In this document: piece after piece, positions 44,055 through 53,034 of the stretch
How positions within the stretch are numbered: position 1 is the first letter of the stretch
How the letters are laid out: each line of letters begins with the position of its first letter
NCBI GenBank assembly: GCA_002401765.2
Contig: NVTY02000024.1
Location: 1-64,000, forward strand
Source: Thiotrichaceae bacterium
GTDB taxonomy: Bacteria; Pseudomonadota; Gammaproteobacteria; SZUA-140
Reading direction: 5' to 3'
DNA: 64,000 bases
The notes under the pieces: generated by a model
Databases searched by the model: none
What the model saw: only the letters and a program-made list of their open reading frames with translations
Told to the model about the DNA's origin: nothing
Translations under genes and position numbers: made by a program

Positions 44055-44092
44055 CCCCATCACTAACGCGAGACTAAAGATTAGTGACGGGG
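44055..44092. terminator. Hairpin between convergent DUF465 and murU genes
   Basis: CCCCATCACTAA (44055-44066) pairs with TTAGTGACGGGG (44081-44092), one G-T type mismatch and a 14-base loop. It lacks a T tract but is placed to end both convergent transcripts. Confidence 0.5.
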
Positions 44093-44112
44093 TTCACGCA
44101 TACAACGCCCCT

Positions 44113-44817
<705 letters not shown>

Positions 44818-44896
44818 TCAATGAAAAATGAAAGGCATGCTCTTTTGACAAAACTGACACCACTACATGGATTTCAACAGGGAACCCGAAATAACG

Positions 44897-45757
44897 TCAT
44901 CGTCGTATTTGATAACCCTCATTCTGATCATCGCGACGAAAGAGATTATGGTCTGCCAAGTATTCATGATAGCCACCACCATCCCAGTAAGTATACACGC
45001 CACCACTGCCACTCTGATCTGGGCCGTCAGTATACGTATATTGCCCAGCACTTACAGTTTGCTTAACCACGGACTTATCGCTGAAGAAAGTTGGAATGGC
45101 ATTGTTATCATAATCGCCAGTCGTACCATAATTATCTTTCAGTAATTCTAACCTGTTTGAAACAAGCCCCGGCGTATCTATCGTACCGTAATCAATCATC
45201 GTCATGTCAATTTGAAAATCCATTCTGACATCAGCATCAGTGATCACCTGAGTGATCAATGGCTTAAACCCAAGGCTATCCTTTAGAAACCACTGAGTCA
45301 TCTCCTCATCTCTCACCATGTTGCTCATCACCACTCGGTTAGGATTACCGGAGCCACTCCCGTTAGCTGATCCCCCGCGACTATTACTGGCTGATTTTGG
45401 AAACGGGTCATAGTTACCACTGGCCTGATAACAGCAACCACTGGCCTCAATATAAACCTCCTGAGCAAAATCGCTATCTGGATCTCCAATAATTGAATGG
45501 TAATAACGAGTGCCATCAATGTAAACCACCTCTTGAAGAAATGGCGTAGGGTCAAAATAAGAGCCGGTATTACCACCAAAGGCGCAGCGAGAATCGTCAC
45601 TAGCGCGATTACAATCAATAGTAAGATCCTGATTTTCAGCCTCATTGACAAAGCTAAGCTGAAAATCAGCCACTGCCCCCGAGGACATTGCCACACACCA
45701 GATTCCAACCGCAGCAGGAAATATGCCTCTAAAGGCTATTGTTAACATTGTACCCAC
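44897..45757 (-). CDS. Secreted protein, unknown family (286 aa)
   Basis: A signal peptide spans residues 4-30 and cleaves near SSGAVA. The mature part is acidic and rich in Asp, Gly, Ser, Tyr and Asn with four Cys (TIDC, SRC, GCC) that could form disulphides. A Gly/Ser/Asn linker (SASNSRGGSANGSGSG) lies near residues 122-137. The last 60 residues are Gly/Tyr-rich (YTYTDGPDQSGSGGVYTYW). The start may be the Met at residue 4. It is single-gene, flanked by murU and gpsA, with AT-rich flanks. I do not recognise the family; it could be a surface or extracellular protein. Confidence 0.7.
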   Translation of the reverse strand: MGTMLTIAFRGIFPAAVGIWCVAMSSGAVADFQLSFVNEAENQDLTIDCNRASDDSRCAFGGNTGSYFDPTPFLQEVVYIDGTRYYHSIIGDPDSDFAQEVYIEASGCCYQASGNYDPFPKSASNSRGGSANGSGSGNPNRVVMSNMVRDEEMTQWFLKDSLGFKPLITQVITDADVRMDFQIDMTMIDYGTIDTPGLVSNRLELLKDNYGTTGDYDNNAIPTFFSDKSVVKQTVSAGQYTYTDGPDQSGSGGVYTYWDGGGYHEYLADHNLFRRDDQNEGYQIRR

Positions 45758-46026
45758 CCTCTAACACATAAACTATCAATAATTTCTCTACTATCCTGTC
45801 CTAGGATTCTAAACACAAAACATACGCGCTTGTCAATTCAAAACAATACTGTAAATTAGATAATACTTAATGTTATCAATGAATTATCAAACAAAGGGGG
45901 ATGAGCAACGGAAATACGGCGCTTATTTATGAATAAATCACGTGTATAACACTATGTTATTAATGCAATTTAAAGGCGAAAATTCCAACGAAAAACTTAT
46001 AGACCCATGATCTCGGCCCATTAAAA

Positions 46027-47052
46027 TTATTCTGTTTTTTGAGCGCGCTCAAATAATGCACTGACCGCATCTCGCGGTGAACAACCCTGATACAAGACAC
46101 GATACACCTGCTCTGCAATCGGCATCTCAACACCACACTGACGAGCTAGCAAGAGCACTTCCCGTGCCGTTTGCACACCTTCGACCGCCTGACCAATCGA
46201 TTGTAGCGCCTGCTCCAGGGTCTTGCCCTGAGCAAGAGCAAGCCCCATACGGCGATTACGCGACTGATTGTCGGTGCAGGTTAATACCAGATCACCCAGA
46301 CCAGCCAAGCCTGTAAAAGTATCTGCCTGCCCACCCAACTCAACCCCAAGACGAGTAATTTCGGCTAGTCCTCGCGTGATCAATGCCGCACGCGCATTCG
46401 CGCCAAAGCCAAGCCCGTCAGAAATACCTGCCGCAATTGCCAGCACGTTTTTAACCGCGCCAGCCACTTCAACGCCTATCACATCATGCGAGCGATAAGC
46501 ACGAAAGCAATCATTACTCAGCGCATCAGAAAGATCTTGAGAAAATTGAGTATCGCCCGAAGCAACCGTTAGCGCTGTCGGTAAGCCAATCGCAACTTCA
46601 TGCGCAAAACTAGGCCCGGAGACAACCGCAAATGGCACCTCATCACCACAAATCTCAGCGGCAACTTGATGCAGTAACTTACCACTACCAGGATCAAACC
46701 CCTTCGTCGCCCATGAGAGCCTTGCATCCGCCCTCATCATGGGCCTACACAGCGCTAGCACTGAACGGAAAGCCTCACTTGGCACCACCAGCATAATATC
46801 GCCACAGATTTCCAGCACCCGTTTTAGATCAGCACTGACATTCAGACGATCAGGGAACTTAATATCAGGAAGAAAATCAACATTGCGACGCTGCTCCTGC
46901 ATCTGCGTAACTTGAGCAGCATCGTTACTCCATAAAACCACATCACGCCCATTGCGAGCGATCAATATAGCGAGCGCACTCCCCCACGAACCCGCACCTA
47001 GTAGTGCTATTGGTAGCTGAGAACGAAGCACCACCTCTCTGTCCAACATCAA
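46027..47052 (-). CDS. gpsA: Glycerol-3-phosphate dehydrogenase (NAD(P)+)
   Basis: A 341-residue soluble dehydrogenase that makes glycerol-3-phosphate for phospholipids. GAGSWGSALAILIARNG near 18-34 binds the cofactor, AGAVKNVLAIAAGISDGLGFGANARAAL (blocks near 194-221) is the family's catalytic Lys region, and GLGDLVLTCTDNQSRNRR is near 250-267. It lies 20 bases after secB in the usual secB-gpsA order. The N-terminal ten residues before LPIALLGAG are longer than standard; the Met at residue 2 is an option. Confidence 0.95.
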   Translation of the reverse strand: MMLDREVVLRSQLPIALLGAGSWGSALAILIARNGRDVVLWSNDAAQVTQMQEQRRNVDFLPDIKFPDRLNVSADLKRVLEICGDIMLVVPSEAFRSVLALCRPMMRADARLSWATKGFDPGSGKLLHQVAAEICGDEVPFAVVSGPSFAHEVAIGLPTALTVASGDTQFSQDLSDALSNDCFRAYRSHDVIGVEVAGAVKNVLAIAAGISDGLGFGANARAALITRGLAEITRLGVELGGQADTFTGLAGLGDLVLTCTDNQSRNRRMGLALAQGKTLEQALQSIGQAVEGVQTAREVLLLARQCGVEMPIAEQVYRVLYQGCSPRDAVSALFERAQKTE

Positions 47053-47071
47053 ATTTCCTCAGGCCACTAAA

Positions 47072-47572
47072 TCAATGCGACACTGCCTCCTCTCCCGTCC
47101 CTTTCTGCTGCTGACGCTGTTGCTGCGCATACTCAGCATACAACGCATCGAAGTTAACTGGCGATAACAACAACTGCGGGAAGCCGCCGCGCGTCACTAA
47201 ATCTGAAATAGCCTCGCGAGCGAATGGAAATAGAATATTGGGGCAGACACTACCCACGATAGCAGGCAACTCTTTTGGATCATAACCTGAGATATTAAAT
47301 ATCCCACTCTGCTGAACCTCTACAAGATAAGCGGTCTTATCACCAATTTTTGCAGTCACCGTCACCGTCAGCATCACTTCATGAACACCCTCACCCAACA
47401 CAACCGCCTTATTCCCAAGCTGCATATTGGTTTCAGGCTCCCATTTTTCCTGAAAAATTAGCGGGGTGTTGGGTGTTTCAAAAGAGATATCTCGTACATA
47501 AACTTTCTGTATCGAAAATTGCTTTCCACCGACCGCAGCCGCCTGCTCTTTTTTTTCATCTACTTCTGACAT
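47072..47572 (-). CDS. secB: Protein-export chaperone SecB
   Basis: A 166-residue SecB that keeps preproteins unfolded and delivers them to SecA. FSIQKVYVRDISFETPNTPLIF (blocks 19-40) starts the conserved core, FNISGYDPKELPAIVGSVCPN and LFPFAREAISDLVTRGGFPQLLLSPVNF follow as blocks in the second half. The C-terminus is Gln-rich. It lies between a rhodanese gene and gpsA on the minus strand; the glutaredoxin gene grxC, often found between rhodanese and secB, is absent. Confidence 0.96.
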   Translation of the reverse strand: MSEVDEKKEQAAAVGGKQFSIQKVYVRDISFETPNTPLIFQEKWEPETNMQLGNKAVVLGEGVHEVMLTVTVTAKIGDKTAYLVEVQQSGIFNISGYDPKELPAIVGSVCPNILFPFAREAISDLVTRGGFPQLLLSPVNFDALYAEYAQQQRQQQKGTGEEAVSH

Positions 47573-47654
47573 TATCCACCACCGGTTAACAATAACGAGC
47601 TATCACTCAATAGAAAGTAAGCGGGACAAACGCCCACATCAAGATTAAAGATAA

Positions 47655-48083
47655 TTACGACTCAACACTCAATGGAAAATTGGCGCTTTTCCACGTCAAT
47701 AAACCACCCGACAGTTTATAAACCGATGCAAAACCCTGCTTCTGCAAAATAGCACCAGCCCGCGCAGACTGCTGGCCTGCTTCACAATAAACGACCAGCG
47801 GGCTCTCTTTCAAACTGTCCAATTCATGCAGGCGCTCTTCCAACAAGCCAAAAGGGATATGCTTTGCATTAAGAATGTGCCCTTTCTCAAAATCACTATT
47901 ATCACGCACATCCAGCACAACCGCATCATCACGATTAATCAGCAGCACAACCTCATTAGGCTTAACCTCTTTAAAACCCAATAATTTAGGGCGAATCATA
48001 TTCACCCCTAACAGGGTAAGCACAATGACCAGCGCCAAAAACAAAAGCCAATTATTTACAATAAACTCAAAAAGTTGCTGCAT
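47655..48083 (-). CDS. Membrane-anchored rhodanese-like protein
   Basis: A 143-residue protein. An N-terminal helix (FIVNNWLLFLALVIVLTLLG) anchors it in the inner membrane; the rest is a rhodanese domain with VLDVRDNSDFEKGHI near 50-64 and the active-site loop VVYCEAGQQSARAG near 96-109 with catalytic Cys. The start at 48083 is chosen for its ribosome site; a frame open to 48146 adds unlikely sequence. It is in its usual place upstream of secB (the yibN position) and could handle persulphide. The substrate is unknown. Confidence 0.88.
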   Translation of the reverse strand: MQQLFEFIVNNWLLFLALVIVLTLLGVNMIRPKLLGFKEVKPNEVVLLINRDDAVVLDVRDNSDFEKGHILNAKHIPFGLLEERLHELDSLKESPLVVYCEAGQQSARAGAILQKQGFASVYKLSGGLLTWKSANFPLSVES

Positions 48084-48297
48084 ATTTTCACCACTCAACA
48101 ATGTACCGCGGCAAAAATATCGCCAGCACACCAAAATAGATATCAAGAATATTAGGACAAGCTAAAGCACGCAGTCTAGCCCATCCGCAATAGAATTTCA
48201 GCGGGAAAATGCAATCAGACGATTAAATGCAGCAGACCTATACACTAAGCACTATTTTGTGACCCATATAACTAACAGCATAAGCGAGTGCGGCTCG

Positions 48298-48615
48298 CTA
48301 ATCATGGCAGATCACCTCTTGCATCATTCTAAATAGTTCGACCATGCGGCTATCGCTAAGTCGATACAAGACCCGGTTACCATCTTTTCTTGCCTTAATA
48401 ATCCCTTTGCCTTTCATGATAGAAAGATGCTGTGAAATATTGCTTTGTGAAGCCCCTGTTGACGCGACAATCTCTTGCACGGCGACCTCTCCAATACCAT
48501 CTCCCAGCATGCAGAGGATTTTCAACCTAAGTGGATGCGATAACGCCTTGAGTACCATTGAAGTCTGCTCAAGTTCCTGATCATCGACCTTCCCCACTTC
48601 TTTTACCCACCCCAT
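48298..48615 (-). CDS. ArsR/SmtB-family transcriptional regulator
   Basis: A 105-residue winged helix-turn-helix regulator. LKALSHPLRLKILCMLGDG near 23-41 and the recognition region STGASQSNISQHLSIMKGKGIIKARKDGNRVLYRLSD (blocks near 54-89) fit the ArsR family. Cys is present at residue 35 but the CXC-type arsenic or zinc motif is not clear, so the signal may be redox or sulphur rather than metal. It is divergent from gpmI after about 300 bases, with a rhodanese gene also nearby. Confidence 0.88.
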   Translation of the reverse strand: MGWVKEVGKVDDQELEQTSMVLKALSHPLRLKILCMLGDGIGEVAVQEIVASTGASQSNISQHLSIMKGKGIIKARKDGNRVLYRLSDSRMVELFRMMQEVICHD

Positions 48616-48921
48616 GGCGATCCGACCCTTAACCAGTTATAATTTATTGTTAATTTAAATCAAAGAAATCATTGAAATTGCCACCATCGTTTAACATAAA
48701 ATGGCTTAAGCTTGAGGGTGTTATGCCACCCAACAAAACCCCAGCCCCAATGTCTAAATTCGCAACACTCAAAGAAAAACCTCAACGGGCGACATACTTG
48801 AAATACCGAAACAAAATAAAACCCAGCAAGCCCGCCATTAACTTATATTATAACGAATAACTAAAGCTCATAATGTAGGGTTTTTCCTACAAAATAAACT
48901 GAAAAGGACTTCGCTTTAAAA
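48616..48921. other. Intergenic region upstream of gpmI
   Basis: About 305 bases with divergent promoters for the ArsR-like gene and gpmI. TGTAGG (48876-48881) and CCTACA (48888-48893) form a small hairpin. A 62-codon frame at 48672-48860 lacks a ribosome site and any conserved feature and is not called. Confidence 0.5.
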
Positions 48922-50484
48922 ATGAACTCCCCCGATAAATCAACATGTTACAATCCAACTGCGCTAATCATCCTCGATGGTTGGGGTGTAAGCGAAAAAA
49001 CGGACAACAATGCAATCTACCACGCAAAAAAACCAACCTGGGACAAGCTATGGGAAGAAAACCCACATACCTTAATTCACGGATCGGGTAGCGAGGTCGG
49101 CCTTCCCGCCAATCAAATGGGTAACTCAGAGGTTGGCCATCTCAACCTCGGCGCTGGACGCGTCGTAAACCAGGAATTAACCCGCATCGATAAAGCGGTC
49201 GAAGATGGCAGTTTCTTCGACAATAAAGTACTCATTCACGCGATTGACCAGGCAATCACAAATCACAAAGCAGTGCATATTATGGGGCTGCTTTCAAACG
49301 GTGGGGTGCACAGTCACGAATCACAAATTAAGGCGGCTATTACACTTGCCATGCAGCGAGGCGCGAAGAAGGTCTACCTACACGCCTTCCTTGATGGGCG
49401 TGACACGCCCCCAAAAAGCGCCGCGCCCTGGCTGACAGAAATAGACACGCTTTTTGCCGCGCACAAGCACCCGGGGCGAATTGCCAGCATCATCGGCCGT
49501 TTTTTTGCGCTAGATCGTGACAATCGCTGGGAGCGGATTCAAGCCGCTTATGAACTGATGACCCAGGGGAAATCTGCCTTTCAGGCTACTAGCGCGATAG
49601 GCGGCCTCGATGCCGCCTATCAACGCGGCGAAACAGATGAGTTTGTACAAGCGACCAGCATCATCCCAGCCGGAGAAGATGCTGTGAGCGTTGAATCTGG
49701 CGACACCATGATCTTTATGAACTTTCGTGCAGACCGTGCACGCCAAATTTCTCAGGCCTTTGCCGAACCAGAATTTACCGCTTTCACCATCAAAGACAGA
49801 GCAAAACTCGGTGCTTACATCAGCCTTACCGAGTACAAGAAGAGCCTGGAGACTGATATCGTATTCCCGGCCACTCGTATGAAAAATGTCTTTGGTGAAT
49901 ACATCTCAAACCAGGGGCTACGACAACTACGCATCTCCGAGACCGAAAAATATGCCCATGTAACTTTTTTCTTTAATGGTGGCGAAGAGCGCGCCTTCGA
50001 GGGGGAGGAACGTATCCTCATCGAGTCACCAAAAGTAAAAACATATGACCTGCAACCGGAAATGAGTGCGGCGGAACTAACCGACAAATTGGTTGAGGCC
50101 ATTGCCAGCGGGAAGTTCGACACCATTATATGCAACTACGCCAATCCCGATATGGTCGGCCACACCGGCAACCTTGAGGCCTGCATTAAGGCAATCGAAA
50201 CCATCGATGCCTGCTTAGCCCGCGTTCACGAAGCCATCACTGCCGCGGGAGGCGAACTATTGATCACCGCAGATCATGGCAACGCAGAAAAGATGAGCGA
50301 TGACAAAACCGGCCAGGCACACACGGCGCATACCGCCAACCCAGTGCCACTCCTCTATATCGGTCGTGATGCGGAAATCTCAGATGGTGGCAGCCTCTCA
50401 GACATCGCCCCAACCATGCTCTATTTAATGGGGTTGGAGAAACCCACTGAAATGACGGGGCGCTCACTACTGAAGTTAAAGTGA
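48922..50484 (+). CDS. gpmI: 2,3-bisphosphoglycerate-independent phosphoglycerate mutase
   Basis: A 520-residue Mn-dependent mutase of glycolysis. ALIILDGWGV is at the N-terminus with a metal-binding Asp, and NQMGNSEVGHLNLGAGR near 64-80 has the catalytic Ser. The blocks LHAFLDGRDTPPKSA, YANPDMVGHTGNLEA and ITADHGNAEKM carry the other metal ligands. The length is normal. AGGACTTCGC precedes the ATG. The TGA stop (50482-50484) is partly supplied by an inserted inverted-repeat element, yet the C-terminus SLLKLK appears unaffected. Confidence 0.96.
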   Translation: MNSPDKSTCYNPTALIILDGWGVSEKTDNNAIYHAKKPTWDKLWEENPHTLIHGSGSEVGLPANQMGNSEVGHLNLGAGRVVNQELTRIDKAVEDGSFFDNKVLIHAIDQAITNHKAVHIMGLLSNGGVHSHESQIKAAITLAMQRGAKKVYLHAFLDGRDTPPKSAAPWLTEIDTLFAAHKHPGRIASIIGRFFALDRDNRWERIQAAYELMTQGKSAFQATSAIGGLDAAYQRGETDEFVQATSIIPAGEDAVSVESGDTMIFMNFRADRARQISQAFAEPEFTAFTIKDRAKLGAYISLTEYKKSLETDIVFPATRMKNVFGEYISNQGLRQLRISETEKYAHVTFFFNGGEERAFEGEERILIESPKVKTYDLQPEMSAAELTDKLVEAIASGKFDTIICNYANPDMVGHTGNLEACIKAIETIDACLARVHEAITAAGGELLITADHGNAEKMSDDKTGQAHTAHTANPVPLLYIGRDAEISDGGSLSDIAPTMLYLMGLEKPTEMTGRSLLKLK

Positions 50485-50621
50485 GACCTTTGCACGAGCC
50501 GGGATTTGGCTCTCTGACAAGGCAAAGGCGCATGAAATGAGGGAGTTCATAGCTATAAATGACCGATTGAGAGCGCTTTTAACGCCGTCAGAGAGCAAAA
50601 GAACAATCGTACAAAGGTCTC
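50483..50621. mobile_element. MITE-like element inserted at the gpmI stop codon
   Basis: GAGACCTTTGCAC (50483-50495) and GTACAAAGGTCTC (50609-50621) are terminal inverted repeats, one mismatch in 13. A 5-base direct repeat AAAGT flanks them (50478-50482 and 50622-50626), the expected target duplication. The 139-base interior has no ORF. The ends are like those of some IS5-family elements, from memory and not checked. Its insertion changed the ancestral TAG stop (now at 50626-50628 in the right copy) to TGA. Confidence 0.75.
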
Positions 50622-50677
50622 AAAGTAGCAAGTGTAGTATCCTGAAACTTCGTCTCTTTCAGGGCATGAGATAACAG

Positions 50678-51856
50678 GTGCTGAGATCAAAACCAACAAG
50701 CCTCAGCGTTGCGAGCATCATGCTCGCAACGCTTTTACTGCTGATGACCAGCCCCACGCTTTTTGCCAACAATGACCCTCAATCGAAAGAAGCAAAACTG
50801 CTGCATTTAAAAAAACAGATTCGTGACATTCGTGCAACACTGACAAAATCTACCCGCCAAAAAAACCAGCTACAGCGCAAACTACAAAATAGCGAAACAG
50901 CTATCGGTAATATCAGCCATTCACTGACAAAACTCGCTTCACAGCTGAAGCAACAAAAACGTGCTCTACGCGGCCGCCAACAAGAGAAAAAAGAGAAATC
51001 ACATCAGCTAGCACAGCAACAACGACTGCTGGCACAGCAGATCCGAGCGAGTTATGCAATGGGCAACCAGGGGTACGCTAAACTCTTTCTCAACCAGGAA
51101 GACCCCACCGCAATTGGCCGTACTCTGATTTATTATGACTACCTTAACCAATCTCGCGTACATAATATCAAGGCAATCGATCAACGCATCGCAACGCTCT
51201 CACGCATTGAAGCTGATATTCAACGCAAACAACAACGAATTGCCATAGCACAACAACAACGCCAAAAGGAAAAGGGAGCATTAGAGAAACAGCAACGCTC
51301 ACGACAGGCAATCCTTGCCAACATACAGAAAGATATCAAAAACCAGGCGCAGCGACTGGTTCAACTCGAACAGACGCGTAAAGATCTCCAGCACTTATTA
51401 AAATCACTCAGTGAAGCACTTGCAGATATTCCACCCGATGTCGGTAATATCAAGCCCTTCAGCCAACTCAAAGGCAAGCTTCTGCGGCCTGCTATCGGCA
51501 AGGTCAACCATCACTTTGGCAAACGACGCAAAGGAGGGGGCAACATCAGATGGCAAGGGATCACTATCACGGCCAAAACAGGCACTCAGGTCAATGCCGT
51601 TCATCACGGCAGAGTGGCCTTTTCCGATTGGCTACGTGGTTTTGGTTTACTGGTTATCATCGATCATGGCGGCGGTTATATGAGCCTATATGGCCATAAT
51701 GAAAGTCTATATAAAGATGCTGGCGAATGGGTCGGAAGTGGCGAGATCATTGCCACAGTTGGCGAGAGTGGCGGCCAAAGTAACTCGGGGCTTTATTTCG
51801 AAATCCGCAAGAACGGCAAACCGCAAAATCCTCGGTCATGGCTGGCTCGTCAATAA
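50678..51856 (+). CDS. envC: EnvC-like amidase activator (degenerate LytM/M23 domain)
   Basis: A 392-residue exported protein. The signal peptide is near residues 11-30 (ASIMLATLLLLMTSPTLFA). Residues about 38-245 form a long coiled coil rich in Gln, Lys and Arg. The C-terminal LytM domain (about 265-392) reads RLRPAIGKVNHHFG-like, with GITITAKTGTQV and YMSLYGHNESLYKD. Where active peptidases have a His...Asp zinc pair, this sequence has Trp and Thr (WQGITI), so it probably activates amidases rather than cutting itself, as EnvC does. The start is GTG at 50678. It lies in the usual gpmI-envC-ctpA order. Confidence 0.9.
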   Translation: MLRSKPTSLSVASIMLATLLLLMTSPTLFANNDPQSKEAKLLHLKKQIRDIRATLTKSTRQKNQLQRKLQNSETAIGNISHSLTKLASQLKQQKRALRGRQQEKKEKSHQLAQQQRLLAQQIRASYAMGNQGYAKLFLNQEDPTAIGRTLIYYDYLNQSRVHNIKAIDQRIATLSRIEADIQRKQQRIAIAQQQRQKEKGALEKQQRSRQAILANIQKDIKNQAQRLVQLEQTRKDLQHLLKSLSEALADIPPDVGNIKPFSQLKGKLLRPAIGKVNHHFGKRRKGGGNIRWQGITITAKTGTQVNAVHHGRVAFSDWLRGFGLLVIIDHGGGYMSLYGHNESLYKDAGEWVGSGEIIATVGESGGQSNSGLYFEIRKNGKPQNPRSWLARQ

Positions 51857-51894
51857 CAGGAGAGGCTGTAAATAATTCGGGGTAATTGCCCGTT

Positions 51895-52077
51895 TCAAAT
51901 GTGAGACGCTAGCTGCTCCTCAAACTCAATCATAGAGTGATTCATCGCTTCTTTCCAATTTCTAATTGGTATAGCGACTGAGGGTCTGATCATCCATGCC
52001 CGTGATGCGGGTTTGTCCTTTGCTAATGATGCTAGGATTGAGCGTGGCTTCTCGCTCACCCGGCGTGTCGATCACAA
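51895..52077 (-). pseudogene. IS256-family transposase relic (internally deleted)
   Basis: From 52077 leftward, one frame reads DTPGEREATLNPSIISKGQT then RITGMDDQTLSRYT, which corresponds to the N-terminal region of IS256 (Mutator-type) transposases. It then joins, in another frame, to PIRNWKEAMNHSMIEFEEQL ending at the TGA at 51895, which corresponds to their C-terminus. The catalytic middle is missing. It is clearly a remnant. Confidence 0.65.
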
Positions 52078-52105
52078 TTTAATTTACAATCCCCTTATAT
52101 ATATT

Positions 52106-52300
52106 TTACTTCTTAGCAAAAGGATTTACACGCCTGAACCTGGCCAGCTCTTCACTCGTCAATGGTTGCGCGTCTGGGTCAGACAATGCCGCCTCATGGA
52201 CTTCTTCCTCTGTCATTTCCCGCATTTTTGTATAGTCGTCTTCCTTTACAGTAAAAGTTGTACCGTCTGTTTTTTTATAAGTACCTATAATTTTACCCAT
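52106..52300 (-). CDS. Small protein, BrnA-like antitoxin candidate
   Basis: A 64-residue protein. The second half (TEEEVHEAALSDPDAQPLTSEELARFRRV) has the DPDA..PLT.EEL pattern I associate with small antitoxins of the BrnA kind, and the first half MGKIIGTYKKTDGTTFTV is a short strand pair. It lies immediately downstream of a BrnT-like toxin remnant on the same strand, with only 6 bases between the remnant's stop and its ATG. The ribosome site GGCGG is weak. It may be an orphan antitoxin left behind after toxin loss. Confidence 0.5.
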   Translation of the reverse strand: MGKIIGTYKKTDGTTFTVKEDDYTKMREMTEEEVHEAALSDPDAQPLTSEELARFRRVNPFAKK

Positions 52301-52306
52301 ACATAA

Positions 52307-52459
52307 TTACCGCCTTAAATTTCGTTGGTATAAACGCCGCTCCGGTGGTTCAGCACGACGTACTGAATACAGCCGCGTTTTTCCATGCCCGCGCATTGTA
52401 TAACAAACATACAACACATCAGAACACTTGTTATTACCTATATTGTAATGTAACGATCT
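52307..52459 (-). pseudogene. BrnT-like toxin C-terminal remnant
   Basis: An open frame of about 50 codons with no start codon or N-terminus. It ends VCYTMRGHGKTRLYSVRRAE then PPERRLYQRNLRR, which resembles the C-terminal strand-helix of BrnT toxins (RIRIISARRA...ERR.Y). The toxin's N-terminal region is not present upstream. The stop is adjacent to the antitoxin-like gene, as in brnT-brnA pairs. Confidence 0.45.
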
Positions 52460-53034
52460 TCATGTTCGGCGCTGTTTTCGCTATCATATGATTGGATAAA
52501 GGGCGAATTCATGACACTGCGTGGCTTTTTACACCGCCTGAAAAGCCTTACTTTGCAGTATAGGCGGCTATAACTCCGCTGTTTTCATAGTAAAAACCGT
52601 TTCGGAGATTCTCGCGTTGTTTTTTCGCGAAAACTTGAGGCTGGGAAAAGTTTTATCTTGTGGGTGTAACCGCCTAAAACCCTTGCGGGCACCTCAGCTA
52701 TCCACAGGCCTAATAACGCCTGGTGCCCCTTTGCATCATGCAGGGCATAACCGGGATGAGCTTTCAGCGTGGCTTGGTGATTTTAGTGAGCTTCGCACTG
52801 AGTGCCCTCAGATCTGAGGGCATTTTAAGACCTTTGGCTAGCACTGCGGCTAGTCCATTTATTTTTGTTTACTTCATTGCCATGCTCATTATCAGTCTCC
52901 ATAAAGACATTAATCAACATAAGCAGCGACACAATTTAATTGACGGCCTCTAGCCGGATATTAGCACCACGGAAATATGGCGAAAACAGTAGTTTCTGAT
53001 AAAGTTACCCCTGCGGTCGCCGCAATCAAATCTA
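52460..53034. other. Intergenic region upstream of ctpA
   Basis: About 575 bases. The only frame of note (52723-52953 on the plus strand) could encode a small membrane protein with a helix FVYFIAMLIISLHKDI, but it has no clear ribosome site and I do not call it. A hairpin GCCCTCAGATCTGAGGGC (52802-52819) is a perfect 18-base palindrome followed by ATTTTAAG, a possible terminator. The segment near 52500-52620 contains the repeated phrase CCGCCTGAAAAG / GGCGG but nothing else is recognised. Confidence 0.5.

Noticed and set aside
48672-48860. A 62-codon frame upstream of gpmI
   Set aside because: No ribosome site, no conserved feature and it fills a divergent promoter region.
52723-52953. A 76-codon frame with one membrane helix before ctpA
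   Set aside because: No clear ribosome site or family; mentioned only in the intergenic entry.
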